A DNA stretch of 64,000 nucleotides from Mixophyes australis (Eukaryota > Chordata > Amphibia > Anura > Limnodynastidae), in assembly GCA_036250195.1 (NCBI GenBank), contig JAVHZZ010000011.1:49498811-49562810 (forward strand), written 5' to 3'. The notes below the pieces were generated by a model, which worked only from the letters and a program-made list of their open reading frames with translations, did no database searches and had not been told where the DNA came from. This document shows positions 35,001 through 43,013 of this stretch, one piece after another; within the stretch, counting starts at the first letter, position 1, and each line of letters opens with the position of its first letter. Both the position numbers and the translations under genes were made by a program.

Positions 35001-37156
35001 AAGTTTCCTGCTTGACCACATACATGACCTTAAGACGAATTCCCTCAAACATCCCAAACGTTTAATTTTCTTGCTAAAACTTTATATACCACTTCTTGTA
35101 ATTAATCCATGCAATCCAATGCAATGAATCTGCTAGCAGTACCTCTCTCGGCAGTGGATAACACAGTCTGCAACCAACATTTAAAACTCCCTTTCTATGC
35201 TGGTAGAAGATACACTGCTCCTCTAAGACAATTGCTCATCTCCTGTAGCGACCTGAGTGTAAATTTTTTGCTAACCATATATTTATAATGTCCTTGAATG
35301 TATTTGTATAGTGTAGCTCTTAAGTAAGTCTATTCCAAAGGACACAATCACAATTTGTAAAGACTTTCATTCTAATTTAATACCTCTTTTCTTTTTGTTA
35401 AGAATGTAACCTGTCTTAAACTCTCGTTTTGAATTCACAGGTGCCCAAATATGTACCCCATATTCCAAACACAATCTATCCAGTAATCTGTAAAATGGTC
35501 ATATTAATTAGACCAGTACCCTAGGAGATTATTAGCTCTTGCCAGTGCAGCTTTCTGTGTGGGACCGCTTATTTGGAAAGCCATTATTCACACAGAAATG
35601 ATCACCAGCTATATATTTTACAGTCACTGCAAGAACCCCTGAAAAATAATGAGACAGGGTACACAAAAGGCAATGTAGGGAAAGACAGTGCTTCAAATTA
35701 TGAGGAAAAAAATTCCTGTGCTAATAACCTTACAAAGCTTAGCGTCATCTGTAAATAACGGACAATGCATAAGGACTCTAGTAAACACTGTTTCTACAAA
35801 TGCAGTGCCAGAGACAGGCATAGCAGCTGCAGCCATAGGACGTCATTGATAGTCTTGGCTATGACATGCAGGCACAGATCAATGAGGGCAATGGACTTAT
35901 CTTTCTATGCACCTTTGAGTTCACACCGAATGTTTTAGCAATATATATTACAGTTTGATCTACATGTATTTCCGTGACTTGTACAACACTGACATCTGCT
36001 GATTAGTCAAGTATTAGACCTAGAAAATTAATGCTGTATTTTCCATTACTTTTGTATTTAATACTGTGGTAATAATGTACCTAGCATTTTGTTGTTGCAT
36101 TGCAAATACAATAAACTGAATATTTTACTTGGTTTACTACACCTGAGGTAGTTACACTTGAGTCACAAGATTGTCTAGGTATAGCAAAATTAGCAGGGTA
36201 GGGTTATAATACAGAGCACGCCAAGAAGAATGTGAAATACACTATAATTATTATTTATAGTATTTGTTGATATGCTGTGATTTTGCTATGAGCACAAAAT
36301 TACTTGTAGTAAATTTGATTGTGTGGTTATATATATTTTCCAATGACTCCCCCCTCTCATCAATCCAGTAAATTCTGCTTTGCCAGTGCAGACGGTTCTT
36401 GTATGAGCTGACTGATCTCTCCATAAGTATCTGTAAATAATGCTTAGATTTACTAGGGGGTAAGAGCCATTGAAATGTTATGTCTTCAAGCTGTGGCATG
36501 TGTGAAAAGATTCTGACTACAGGCTACATCTCTGGGTATGCCTAACATTCAATTGTATGGTGTTAAGACTGTTAATATTTTTTTCATCACTGCACAAATG
36601 TTAAGTGGAGCAAAATCTTAAGGTTAAAGCTGGCAAAAATGCTGCAATAGCAGACAAGAGACACGATGTTGCAGCGTGTGGACCCAAAACATCCGCAATG
36701 CCAGTGAATGATCCTATTGAAATCCATAGGATCACTATCACCACGGCTAGCAATGCAGACAGATGAGAACCGCCTCTGTGCGCTCATTTTACTACCACAC
36801 TAACAGGCCTCAGTGATGCGAGACCGCTCAGCCTGAGAGCCAAAAGGCCAGATTCTGTCACCCACCCAAACTGAACAACCATGCTATTGCATGGCTCTCA
36901 GCACAAGTTGCATAACTGGCCCGTGTGTTGGCAACATTGGCTGAAAAGTGCACTTTGCTTGTGACTTAGTACAAGAGGTAAAATAAAGCTCTATCCCCTA
37001 TTTATTATTCGGGTGCTAGTTACCTTTCATTGGTGACACTTGTGGCCCAGGGGGGACATGCACTCCAACACCTGGTCCCCTCCTGTATGGGAAGTTTTCT
37101 GGGCTGTACTTCTCACACAGCATTTGCATGAAACTCCTTCCGCAAGGTGGTTCCAT
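10631..37156 (-). CDS. TBCEL: TBCEL, tubulin-folding cofactor E-like, seven coding exons
   Basis: Joined exons 37156-37024, 33194-33055, 30660-30479, 29629-29373, 23172-23046, 18788-18672 and 10949-10631 total 1275 nt, giving 424 residues plus stop, the length I know for vertebrate TBCEL. All junctions have AG/GT signals and compatible phases, and no stop or frameshift interrupts the frame. Order: N-terminal [13 protein letters not shown] segment, leucine-rich repeats (about residues 70-260), LRR cap, then a ubiquitin-like domain (about 335-424). The CAP-Gly domain of TBCE is absent, as known for TBCEL. From family knowledge, the cytosolic protein binds alpha-tubulin and destabilises tubulin. 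A probable NRF1-type CpG promoter lies at about 51.4-51.55 kb. Confidence 0.97.
11312..11578. mobile_element. Truncated copy of MITE family B
   Basis: It reads in the opposite orientation to 2336-2645. It shares GGCAAAACCATGTTG, CATGTCCTAGATCAACTTTA, CACCCCTTGCATTGTAACAT and the terminal CCTTCCTTAATGAATCAGG. The end near 11312 lacks the inverted terminus. Confidence 0.65.
12821..13154 (+). mobile_element. tRNA-derived SINE with LINE-type 3' tail
   Basis: The head has an A-box-like GTGGCCTAGTGGTTAGCAC and a B box GAGTTCGATTCC (12866-12877). The body reads GTTTGCGTGGGTTTCCTCCG and GGTGCTCCGGTTTCCTCCCA, common in fish and frog SINEs. The tail TGGCGCTATATAAATAAATG followed by ATG/ATA repeats matches L2-type LINE ends, which fits mobilisation by an L2-like partner. 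A CT run sits inside at 13016-13032. Confidence 0.8.
13380..13432 (+). repeat. L2-type 3' tail fragment
   Basis: The sequence GGCGCTGTAAAGCACTTTGG followed by TGCCTTACAAATCA and an AATAACAACAAT end matches the form of L2/SINE tails seen elsewhere in the window. Confidence 0.5.
13564..13929. repeat. 35-bp minisatellite, about 10 copies
   Basis: The unit GGGGTGGTATCCCTGTGCAC plus TGGATGGCAGACAAT repeats at exactly 35 bp. Central copies (13741-13929) are nearly identical; the outer ones diverge. A looser array with GGTATCTGTATATGGTA-like units extends to about 14110. Because 35 is not a multiple of 3, long open frames appear in several frames on both strands; I do not treat them as genes. Confidence 0.9.
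14378..14423. repeat. 23-bp tandem duplication
   Basis: The unit CACACATAACAATGCAGCAATTG-like sequence occurs twice head to tail. It is a small local duplication. Confidence 0.7.
14468..14652. mobile_element. hAT-type MITE
   Basis: The ends are CAGGGTTTCTTAACGCTAGT and the imperfect complement ACTGGAGTTAAGAAACTCTG. The flanks are ATTTAGAG (14460-14467) and GTTTAGAG (14653-14660), an 8-bp target duplication with one mismatch. It is non-coding. Confidence 0.75.
18672..18788 (-). CDS. TBCEL: TBCEL coding exon 6
   Basis: The 117-nt exon encodes [20 protein letters not shown] and [18 protein letters not shown], the LRR-cap-type segment that links to the ubiquitin-like domain. The acceptor is CTCCTAG and the donor GTGAGA. 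It is too short to stand out as an open frame and was found by its conserved residues. Confidence 0.95.
19583..19756. mobile_element. Palindromic MITE with TAA target duplication (family D, copy 1)
   Basis: The ends are GGGGTATATTTACTAAACTG and its complement, and most of the element folds on itself (GTGGAGATGTTGCCTATAGC against its partner). TAA flanks both sides (19580-19582, 19757-19759), a three-base target as in PIF/Harbinger elements. A second copy is at 49755-49931. Confidence 0.8.
20560..20720. repeat. Small inverted repeat (family E, copy 1)
   Basis: ATTACCGTTAATACAGTAAT (20582 on) pairs with GCTGTACTAACGGTAATAAT (about 20651 on). A similar arrangement lies at 32090-32262. The limits are uncertain. 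Confidence 0.5.
21040..21295. mobile_element. Family C element, second copy
   Basis: It shares GGGCAATAAC, TTACACTGCCCCCACC, CACCCGGCTGGCAAA and the terminal GGGGAGAACACT with 6636-6916. A motif GGCAATAAC/TTTATAAAT-ATATAAG repeats three times between 21045 and 21185. The left end was not found. Confidence 0.5.
22111..22661. mobile_element. Foldback DNA element with a telomere-like core
   Basis: Arms of about 150 bp are inverted copies: GTTATCGGTGCTGTAAACA, CACTCTTTAATCCTACA, GACAAAGAAAAAATAACTAC and AGAGAGGACAT occur on the left and, complemented, on the right. The core at 22349-22415 is a run of variants of CCCTAA. No target duplication could be fixed. The element has no coding frame. Confidence 0.75.
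22349..22415. repeat. Degenerate (CCCTAA)n-like tract
   Basis: Variants such as CCCTAATCCTAATCGTTAAC, CCCTAACTCCTAAC and CCCTAAGTCCTAACCCCTAA occur in the centre of the foldback element. They resemble the vertebrate telomere repeat but no clean hexamer array is present. Confidence 0.65.
23046..23172 (-). CDS. TBCEL: TBCEL coding exon 5
   Basis: The 127-nt exon encodes [20 protein letters not shown] and [20 protein letters not shown], the last repeat and the cap. The acceptor is TTACAG and the donor GTATTT. Confidence 0.95.
24120..24227. repeat. TA-rich compound microsatellite
   Basis: It runs TATATATG/TATA, then (TA)n, then (CATA)n and CACACATATATAT. Long open frames read through it on the minus strand have only YI/CM repeats and are not genes. 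Confidence 0.9.
24685..25278. mobile_element. Inverted-ended DNA element, non-autonomous
   Basis: It starts TACCGTATTTCCCCATGTAT and ends with the exact complement. A second nested inverted pair (CTTACCCTGTCAGAT at 24889 and ATCTGACAGGGTAAG at 25175; CGATGACCGGATGT near 24982 and CACATCCGGTCATCG near 25083) makes it strongly foldback-like. It is non-coding. Confidence 0.75.
25618..25862. repeat. 32-bp minisatellite, about 7-8 copies
   Basis: The unit CACTGCTGTGTGGCACAACA plus TGACCTGGGGGA repeats at exactly 32 bp, with an incomplete copy near 25788-25800. The period is not a multiple of 3, so the three overlapping minus-strand open frames rich in CCATQ are artefacts. Confidence 0.9.
26555..28488. 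mobile_element. Nested hAT-type element (family F, copy 1)
   Basis: The ends are TAGAGGTGC and ACATCTCTA; the flanks CTCATAAT and CTCCTAAT form an 8-bp duplication with one mismatch. The right 450 bp match 59107-59500 in reverse orientation (CTAATTTCAAGTCATTTGC-type, GCGACCTGGCTGGATGGTAA). Internal duplicated units of about 118-127 bp span 26880-27190. Short plus-strand frames at 27296-27502 and 27648-27845 are uncharacterised. Confidence 0.75.
26880..27190. repeat. Tandem repeat of about 118-127 bp, 2.6 copies
   Basis: The shared blocks are GAAATACAAATACTAG, GCAGGCTTTTCTTCAGAATT, and GGTTACACACAATGAGGACA. The third copy has an extra GCTTCATT. It lies inside the nested hAT-type element. Confidence 0.75.
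29373..29629 (-). CDS. TBCEL: TBCEL coding exon 4
   Basis: The 257-nt exon encodes [47 protein letters not shown] and [14 protein letters not shown], the central leucine-rich repeats. The acceptor is TTTCAG and the donor GTGAGA. Confidence 0.97.
29630..30478 (-). other. TBCEL: TBCEL intron 4
   Basis: This short intron is largely occupied by a LINE 3' end in the opposite orientation (29740-30290). Confidence 0.7.
29740..30290 (+). pseudogene. L1-like LINE 3' end
   Basis: The plus-strand frame before the stop near 29990 reads [20 protein letters not shown] and [11 protein letters not shown], which recalls the W-P-L--Y tail of L1-clade ORF2. A pyrimidine-rich 3' UTR with a C run (30083-30096) and an ATAAAAAATTGTATTGT end follow. 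The match is weak. Confidence 0.4.
30479..30660 (-). CDS. TBCEL: TBCEL coding exon 3
   Basis: The 182-nt exon encodes leucine-rich repeats with [20 protein letters not shown] and [20 protein letters not shown]. The acceptor is AAACAG and the donor GTAAGT. The last codon is split after two bases and is completed as Asp by the next exon. Confidence 0.95.
31200..31720 (+). pseudogene. Probable Tc1/mariner transposase N-terminal relic
   Basis: One frame gives [15 protein letters not shown], like the Tc1 helix-turn-helix block SVRSIINKWKEFGTT. A following frame gives [15 protein letters not shown], like the REVT-NP-VT-TEL block. No DDE residues can be assigned. It is broken by stops. Confidence 0.45.
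31980..32047. repeat. (TA)34 microsatellite
   Basis: This is an uninterrupted TA run of about 68 bp. Confidence 0.95.
32090..32262. repeat. Small inverted repeat (family E, copy 2)
   Basis: ACCATTACTACGGTAAAACT and AATTACCCTTAATATGGTCA on the left face AAATTACTGTATTAACGGTA and TACTGTTAAGACCGCATTAT on the right. It is related to 20560-20720. Confidence 0.5.
33055..33194 (-). CDS. TBCEL: TBCEL coding exon 2
   Basis: The 140-nt exon encodes residues 45-91, containing [20 protein letters not shown] and [13 protein letters not shown], the start of the leucine-rich repeats. The acceptor is TTTCAG, the donor GTTAGA, and the exit phase is 0. Confidence 0.95.
33321..33486. mobile_element. hAT-type MITE with exact 8-bp target duplication
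   Basis: It begins CAGGGCTGTAACTA and ends TAAGTTATGGCTCTG. GACAACTA flanks both sides (33313-33320 and 33487-33494). Confidence 0.85.
33650..33796 (+). repeat. LINE/SINE 3' tail
   Basis: The sequence includes AGATTGTAAGCTTGCGAG, TTGTAAAGCGCTACAGAATA and TGTTGGCGCTATATAAATAA, then ATG repeats. It is the same tail type as in the SINE at 12821. Confidence 0.7.
34390..34870 (+). pseudogene. L1-like LINE ORF2 relic
   Basis: Frames here recall the region after the L1 polymerase core: [15 protein letters not shown] near 34435, [12 protein letters not shown] residues near 34545, and [14 protein letters not shown] near 34733, like the GGL-LPDF--YY block. Several frameshifts are needed, so the call is tentative. 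Confidence 0.4.
34990..35765 (-). pseudogene. Jockey/CR1-type LINE reverse transcriptase relic
   Basis: On the minus strand, near 35755, [12 protein letters not shown] matches the F-ADDTKLY-VI catalytic block with A changed to T. Further on come [12 protein letters not shown] (like KAN--LG-I-R) and [13 protein letters not shown] (like VRPHLEY--Q-WSP). The copy has indels and stops. Confidence 0.5.
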
Positions 37157-37165
37157 TTCGGTTAC
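37024..37165 (-). CDS. TBCEL: TBCEL first coding exon (start codon at 37156-37154)
   Basis: The acceptor TTGCAG lies just before 37165. Nine 5' UTR bases precede the ATG. The encoded start [20 protein letters not shown] resembles the known TBCEL N-terminus, so this ATG is chosen. The donor after 37024 reads GTAACT and splits a codon after its first base. It codes for residues 1-44. Confidence 0.95.
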
Positions 37166-39497
37166 CTGCAAGAGGGAAAATATATATTGAATTCCTCACT
37201 TGGCACATGCTACATTCACAGTAATTGTTATGTGTTCGAGTCCTAACAGCCAAAGCTCACTATAAAATATTGGACAGAAATGTATTAATACCGTCCTCAA
37301 GCACCTTCAATGGTTTTCAAGAATTCTCTATCAAAGAACATTACTGTTCCATAGATTAGACTAATTTACGAACTTCGTTAAAATGGCAATGAATGTGCAG
37401 ATATATTTTTTAATTGACTCTTCTTGTGACTTATAGAAGGGTAATCCCATATCCTAGAAGTATTTCATTTAAAATGTACTGCGTAGGTATGTCAGACAGA
37501 ATGCCTACAACGCTTTTTTCCTTCTAAATATCATGTACACTTTGCACTAGACTTTTCCTGTTTGTGCCATGCATTCTGAGCCAACATGGCAGCTTTAGCA
37601 AATAATTCCATGGGTATAAAGCTCTATTTGCAATTGTGCTGGTGAAAGTGAAATGACGAGGGTTTTAAAGAAAGCGCAAAGTAGGGAACACCTTTTACCC
37701 AAGGCTGTTTGCCCTGCACAAAAAGCCACGGTTTTTAATTAGCTGCAAACATAAATTTGTTTTGGAGCTTATTACATGCACACTATTACACATTTAATGT
37801 AACACCATGTTAAAAACAAACATGTTAAAGACAAAAATGTGTAGCTACTGTACATATTGCACTGTACATATTTCTCTAGACTTTGCACCAAAAGCAAATA
37901 AATATTGCCTTGACATTATCTTTAAAACACAAAGTTCAGTGTCATTTTCAAACTAGTAGGTATGGCTGTGCTTGATTTACACAAATATCAATAAACCCTC
38001 ATTTTTTTCCAAGCAACCCATCTTAATTGATACAGCCACTTGAAAGTGTTTAACTGAAAAGATAAAGAGTAAAAGTTGCTAACCATGTTACTTGTGTTTT
38101 TATTAACTCTCTCCATTTGCACTTCACTGGGTCTCCTTCCAATGAATTCAGCAAGGTTTGACATTTACATTAAGTGTGAAGCTTTTTTGGCAACATTCTG
38201 TAAACCTCAATGAGCCCCATCAGTGGGAACGTTCTGATGCAACGGTTAGAAAGGACTTCCGGGCCCTGATTGGACGACTGTGCATGTCCAATCAAGAGCT
38301 GGCATCCATTCTAATCCATTCCTTTGGATCCCATCCTCTGGCCTTCACGGCTGCTTACAGAAGATAAGAAATATAAAAGAGGGAGAGTAGAAAACAACTT
38401 TAACTATACTGAGTTTATCTCTATATCCTGAAAAATGCATATTACATGTATGGGAACTAAATGTGCTTAATAACGCAATAGATGATGGTGGGGAAAAAAA
38501 AAAAAAAGGTACAACTTTTTTTTTTTCTCAACCCTGCCTCCCTTCACCTCCAATAGTACATGTTTGGAGGTTTTCTCCATGAGAGATCATGTGTGATAAG
38601 TAAGGATCCCATCAAGGTAATATTGTGCTGGATGGGATTAAAGATGCATCATGTGTTTGAACAGGAGCTTCTTTAATCCCTGCCTACAGCTGCTCCCAAT
38701 AATAGAAGTAAGAGATCTTTAGTATACATTGCTTCACCCATTAAGTAGATATTAACAAGATATCTTTTTTATTTTGCCTATCTTGCCAGAAAACATGATG
38801 CTTAAGGGGCCCAAGAAATTGCTGTACTGGGGGCCGGAAATTCCTCTTGGCGGCCCTGAATGCAACAAGGCAGCAAACAAATGCTGGTCTATGTTACCTT
38901 GAAAAGTGCAGCGTGCAGATAAGCTGAATTGTTCTCAAGTTAATGCAGTATATACACTCCCCCACCACATCCACACAAGAGAACTTAAGCACTGGCCTGT
39001 GAATTTCCTCACTACATAGTACAAGGCTTCATCACGAATTATATTATACCAGCATAACCCATAAAGACAGTCTTTTTCATAAATTATTTAAGTTTGACTC
39101 TTTCCAATGTTGTCATTTTTGTGTGAATTTGTGTTGGTTCAGCACTTTAAGGTATTTGAGTTTCTGTACATTTGCTTTCATTTTCCAATACAATTGTATG
39201 TTCTAATAAATTCCCTTTTCATTCGTTTTTAAAAAATGTACCCCAATTTTAAGTGGTCTCCAACGTCTGCAAACTCAATAGGACATTCTGAATAATATAT
39301 ATAATAAAATAAAAAAAGCGGTGAGTCCTGGAAAGCACATGGACAGAACAGGATGATATTACGCTTTCAAAACTCTTCATAAACTTGAACTCCTTCAACA
39401 AATAGAATAAGAACTTTGAACTTTGCAACTAGCATACAAAGCTACAGCCTAAAAGAACAGGACAGTCAAATAAACCAATAAAAAAAACTTTCATGAC

Positions 39498-39730
39498 GGC
39501 TCATTCACACATAAGCACTTGAAAAGGACGTGCGTTTCATGCGTTGCATTTTTACCAATACAATTTACTACACTTGTAGCGTATGTCAAAGCATAAGAAA
39601 CAGGGTATGCTGTGCAATGATGGGAACTGCACCATTGATTCTTATTTGTCCTATTTTAATGTGCTTTGCATGTGTCTGTTAAAATGTGAAAAGTGCAATC
39701 AAAGCAGATAGGTGTGAACGAGCTCCTAAT
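39498..39730. mobile_element. Probable MITE
   Basis: The left end GGCTCATTCACACATAAGC faces GATAGGTGTGAACGAGCTCC on the right. It is about 230 bp and non-coding. A possible relative starts near 23330 (GGGCTCAGTCACACG). Confidence 0.4.
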
Positions 39731-40602
39731 GTTCCTGCAAATTGTATTACTTGGCCAAATTAACAAGTATTATTTGGACTATAAAAAGGTAACTTACCAC
39801 ATTCCAAGACATAACCTCATTCCAGGACCACATTATTAAACAGCAATGTGCAACTTTAGTGTTCACTTTTCATCACTGTCCTGACGTTCAGCTAAAAAGC
39901 CACCAATCTGTTTGTTTTTATTTGGCAGTTACAGAGCACATGAAGACTAAATACTTCTTGTTGCTATGGAGAACCCACAACAGCAGCTGCATCTATTCAC
40001 TTCTCCCCCATCTGCATAAAGGCTGAAAGCTGTCTATCAGGGATGAAGACCCTCCCACTGTCAGTTAGTATCAGGTGTACACACCTCTTCCTTGTGACTG
40101 ATAAGGCAGCTCATAATTATATGAAGTTGCACATAGTCCTAGTTTGTAAAGATAAATCCCTTAGTTTTATTTCAGTTCTCACTTATGCACTAACAGGTCC
40201 AAATTCCTATGTATAACAACACTTATATAAGGTATTTCAAATGCAATCCTTTATGTTAGGACTATGTTACAGCAGGAACAGTATCCTTAAGAACTAACTA
40301 GGGCTAGATTTACATTTTGGAGATTGACTTAACTGGAAATAGGGTTCGACTTTTTGCTTATAAAATTGGTGAACAAGTCTACATAGTATGGAGTTATACA
40401 TGCCTTAGTAAAGGGAATGAAATCAACAAAATAAAAAGTAATCTACAAGGGCACTGCTTTACTAATTTATATAGTATGTCAGTGCAATTTAGTTGTAACT
40501 GGCTATAAAATGCAAGGAGATTTTTACTTTGAAACCCTGGTGAATACATTCAAAACAAACAATGTACTATATGGAAAAAGAAACAGAAACGTCTTATTGT
40601 GA

Positions 40603-40607
40603 TGATG

Positions 40608-40644
<37 letters not shown>

Positions 40645-40652
40645 TAATAATA
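40603..40652. repeat. (AAT)n microsatellite
   Basis: A run of ATA/ATG trinucleotides of about 50 bp. The Y/H-rich open frame on the minus strand is an artefact. Confidence 0.9.
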
Positions 40653-41696
40653 AGGGGAATGTAAAACAGAAAAAAAATACATGAAAAATATCTTAAAGCA
40701 ATAACCAATGTATATATAAATCCAAGAATTTACATTAGAATTCATTGTTAGCTTTACTTTTCATTAATATAAATGTTAGCTGTGTTGTTTTATTCCTACT
40801 GAATTGACCATCAGAAATGATACATACATACAGAAGAATTTATTATTTTTTTAATCTCCCAACACTGCTGAATGCTCAGGAGTTCATTTTAGATCTCTAT
40901 CCTTTTTAAATGAATAACATTTATACAGTTATCACCTGCAGCTCTCCTCTTCCTTTGAGACTATTTACAAGCATATGTAAACACTATTTACATAGGAGAC
41001 AATTCATGTAAATTACATGAGCAGCCATTCTCTGTATACAGTCTAATACTACACTCTGGGTGCTGTTTTTTTTGAGCTATTGAAGCAGGTGGGGGGGGGG
41101 GGGGGGTGGGCACATGCTTTTCATTAACAATGTTTTTATATTATTTATACTGACCATTTTAAAAAAATGTGTCACAATCAGAAGTAAAATGTACCACTTC
41201 CAACAAAAAAAAACACTGATAAAATAGACATGGATGGCAGCTACAGGGTTAAAAAAAATCACTATAGGCACTCCTGTTCCAGGAGTGTATTGCTTGTTTA
41301 TTTTGGGATGAAACATGAGTAAACCCAATGTTGCATAATTATTTATAACTCTGCATCAAAATCACTGGTTTGCTAAAAGGGGAAACCAGTAAGGTGGAAG
41401 GTACGACCAGTACAAACGCCAAACATAAAAAAAGATCAAAGAACTATATTTACACCAAAAATAAAAAAGATAGTCTTGTAGGAAACAGACAATTGAGGAT
41501 GAAAATAAAATACACAATACTATAAAGCAGTGGTTCCCAAACTTTTGCAGTTCGCGGCACCCTTAGAGTCTCCAAATTTTTTCAAGGCACCCCTCCAAAA
41601 TAATTATTGAGCAGTCCTGTTTTAGAAGTAGTTGGGTCAAAAAATTGTAATAAGTATTTAGGTCAGGACAGAAATACTTATTTAGTTGTATGCAAA

Positions 41697-42830
41697 AATG
41701 CCCCCTCTGCATCCAGACACTCTGCCCCCTCTGCATCCAGACACACTGCCCTCTGTCACGCTGTCCCCCTCCTCTGCCCTCTCTCACGATGCCCCCCCTC
41801 ATCTGCCCTCTCTCACGATGCCCCTCCTCCTCTGCCCTCTCTCACGATGTCCACCCTCCTCTGCCCTCACTCACGATGTCCCCCCTCCTCTGCCCTCTGT
41901 CAACCTCCTCTGCCCTCTGTCACGCTGTCCCCCTCCTCTGCCCTCTCTCACGCTGTCCTCCTCCTCTGCCCTCTCTCACGCTGTCGCCTCCTACGCTGTG
42001 TCCCCCTCCACTGCCCCTCTCACGCTGTGTCCCCCTCCACTGTCCCTCTCACACTGTGCCCCTCCTCTGCCCCGCTGAGCCCCTCCTCTGCCCCGCTGTC
42101 GCACTCCTCTGCCCAGCTGTCGCACTCCTCTGCCCAGCTGTCGCACTCCTCTGTCCTGTTGTGCCCCGCTGTCACCCTCTTCTGTCCCCTGTTACACTCC
42201 TCTGTCCTGTTGTGCCCCGCTGTCACCCTCTTCTGTCCCCGGTTACACTCCTCTGTCCTGTTGTGCCCCGCTGTCACCCTCTCTGCCCCTGTTACACTCC
42301 TCTGTCCTGTTGTGCTCCGCTGTCACCCTCTTCTGTCCCCTGTTACACTCCTCTGTCCTGTTGTGCCCCGCTGTCACCCTCCTCTGCCCCTGTTACACTC
42401 CTCTGTCCTGTTGTGCTCCGCTGTCACCCTCTTCTGTCCCCTGTTACACTCCTCTGTCCTGTTGTGCCCCGCTGTCACCCTCTCTGCCCCGCTGTCACCC
42501 TCCTCTGCCCCTGTTGTGCCCCGCTGTCACCCTCTCTGCCCCGCTGTCACCCTCCTCTGTCCTGCTGTGCCCCGCTGTCACCCTTCTCTGTCCTGCTGTG
42601 CCCCGCTGTCCCCCTCCTCTGTCCTGCTGTGCCCCGCAGTCACCCTCCTTTGTCCTGCTGTGCCCCGCTGTCACCCTCCTCTGTCCTGCTGTGCCCCGCT
42701 GTCACCCTCCTCTGTCCTGCTGTGCCCCGCTGTCACCCTCCTCTGTCCTGCTGTGCCCCGCTGTCACCCTCTCTGTCCCAGCTGTCACCCTTTCTGCCCC
42801 AGCTGTCACGCTCCCTCTCACTCCTCTGCC
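41697..42830. repeat. C-rich minisatellite with changing period
   Basis: The first third uses units such as CTCCTCTGCCCTCTCTCACG. The middle (42149-42480) has a 51-bp unit (CTCTGTCCTGTTGTGCCCCG, CTGTCACCCTCTTCTGTCCC). The last third has a 31-bp unit (CACCCTCCTCTGTCCTGCTG plus TGCCCCGCTGT). The array lacks stop triplets, giving 412- and 386-codon open frames that are not genes. Confidence 0.9.
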
Positions 42831-42867
42831 GCGCGCCAGCCATAGAATAAAAAGAAAGAACACAGAA

Positions 42868-43013
42868 ACTTACCAATCTGTCCGGCGCCGGGACCCAGCA
42901 GACTCCTCTCTCCTGCAGCAGCTTGTTACGGACGTCGATATTCAGTGAAAGCTGCAGGAGAGAGGAGTCTGCTGGGTCCCGGCACCCGTCAGATTGGTAA
43001 ATTTCTGTGTTAT
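42868..43013. repeat. Long imperfect palindrome
   Basis: Arms of about 55-60 bp: TTACCAATCTGTCCGGCGCC, GGGACCCAGCAGACTCCTCT and CTCCTGCAGC on the left; the complement on the right. The loop is about 33 bp. Confidence 0.85.

Larger units (their letters stand above)
33195..37023 (-). other. TBCEL: TBCEL intron 2
   Basis: It holds an hAT MITE (33321-33486), a LINE/SINE tail (33650-33796), an L1-like relic (34390-34870) and a minus-strand LINE reverse transcriptase relic (34990-35765). From 35800 to 37023 nothing is recognised. Confidence 0.7.

Noticed and set aside
38158..38367. 69-codon plus-strand frame near 38.2 kb in intron 1
   Set aside because: It has no recognisable domain, and the context is intronic repeat-rich DNA. 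It opens with a pyrimidine-rich run typical of chance frames.
41607..42850. Two long plus-strand open frames (412 and 386 codons) and a 212-codon frame
   Set aside because: They read through a C-rich minisatellite without stop triplets in several frames at once. The Ser/Pro/Cys/Leu repeats follow the DNA period, and the array sits inside a non-autonomous hAT element.
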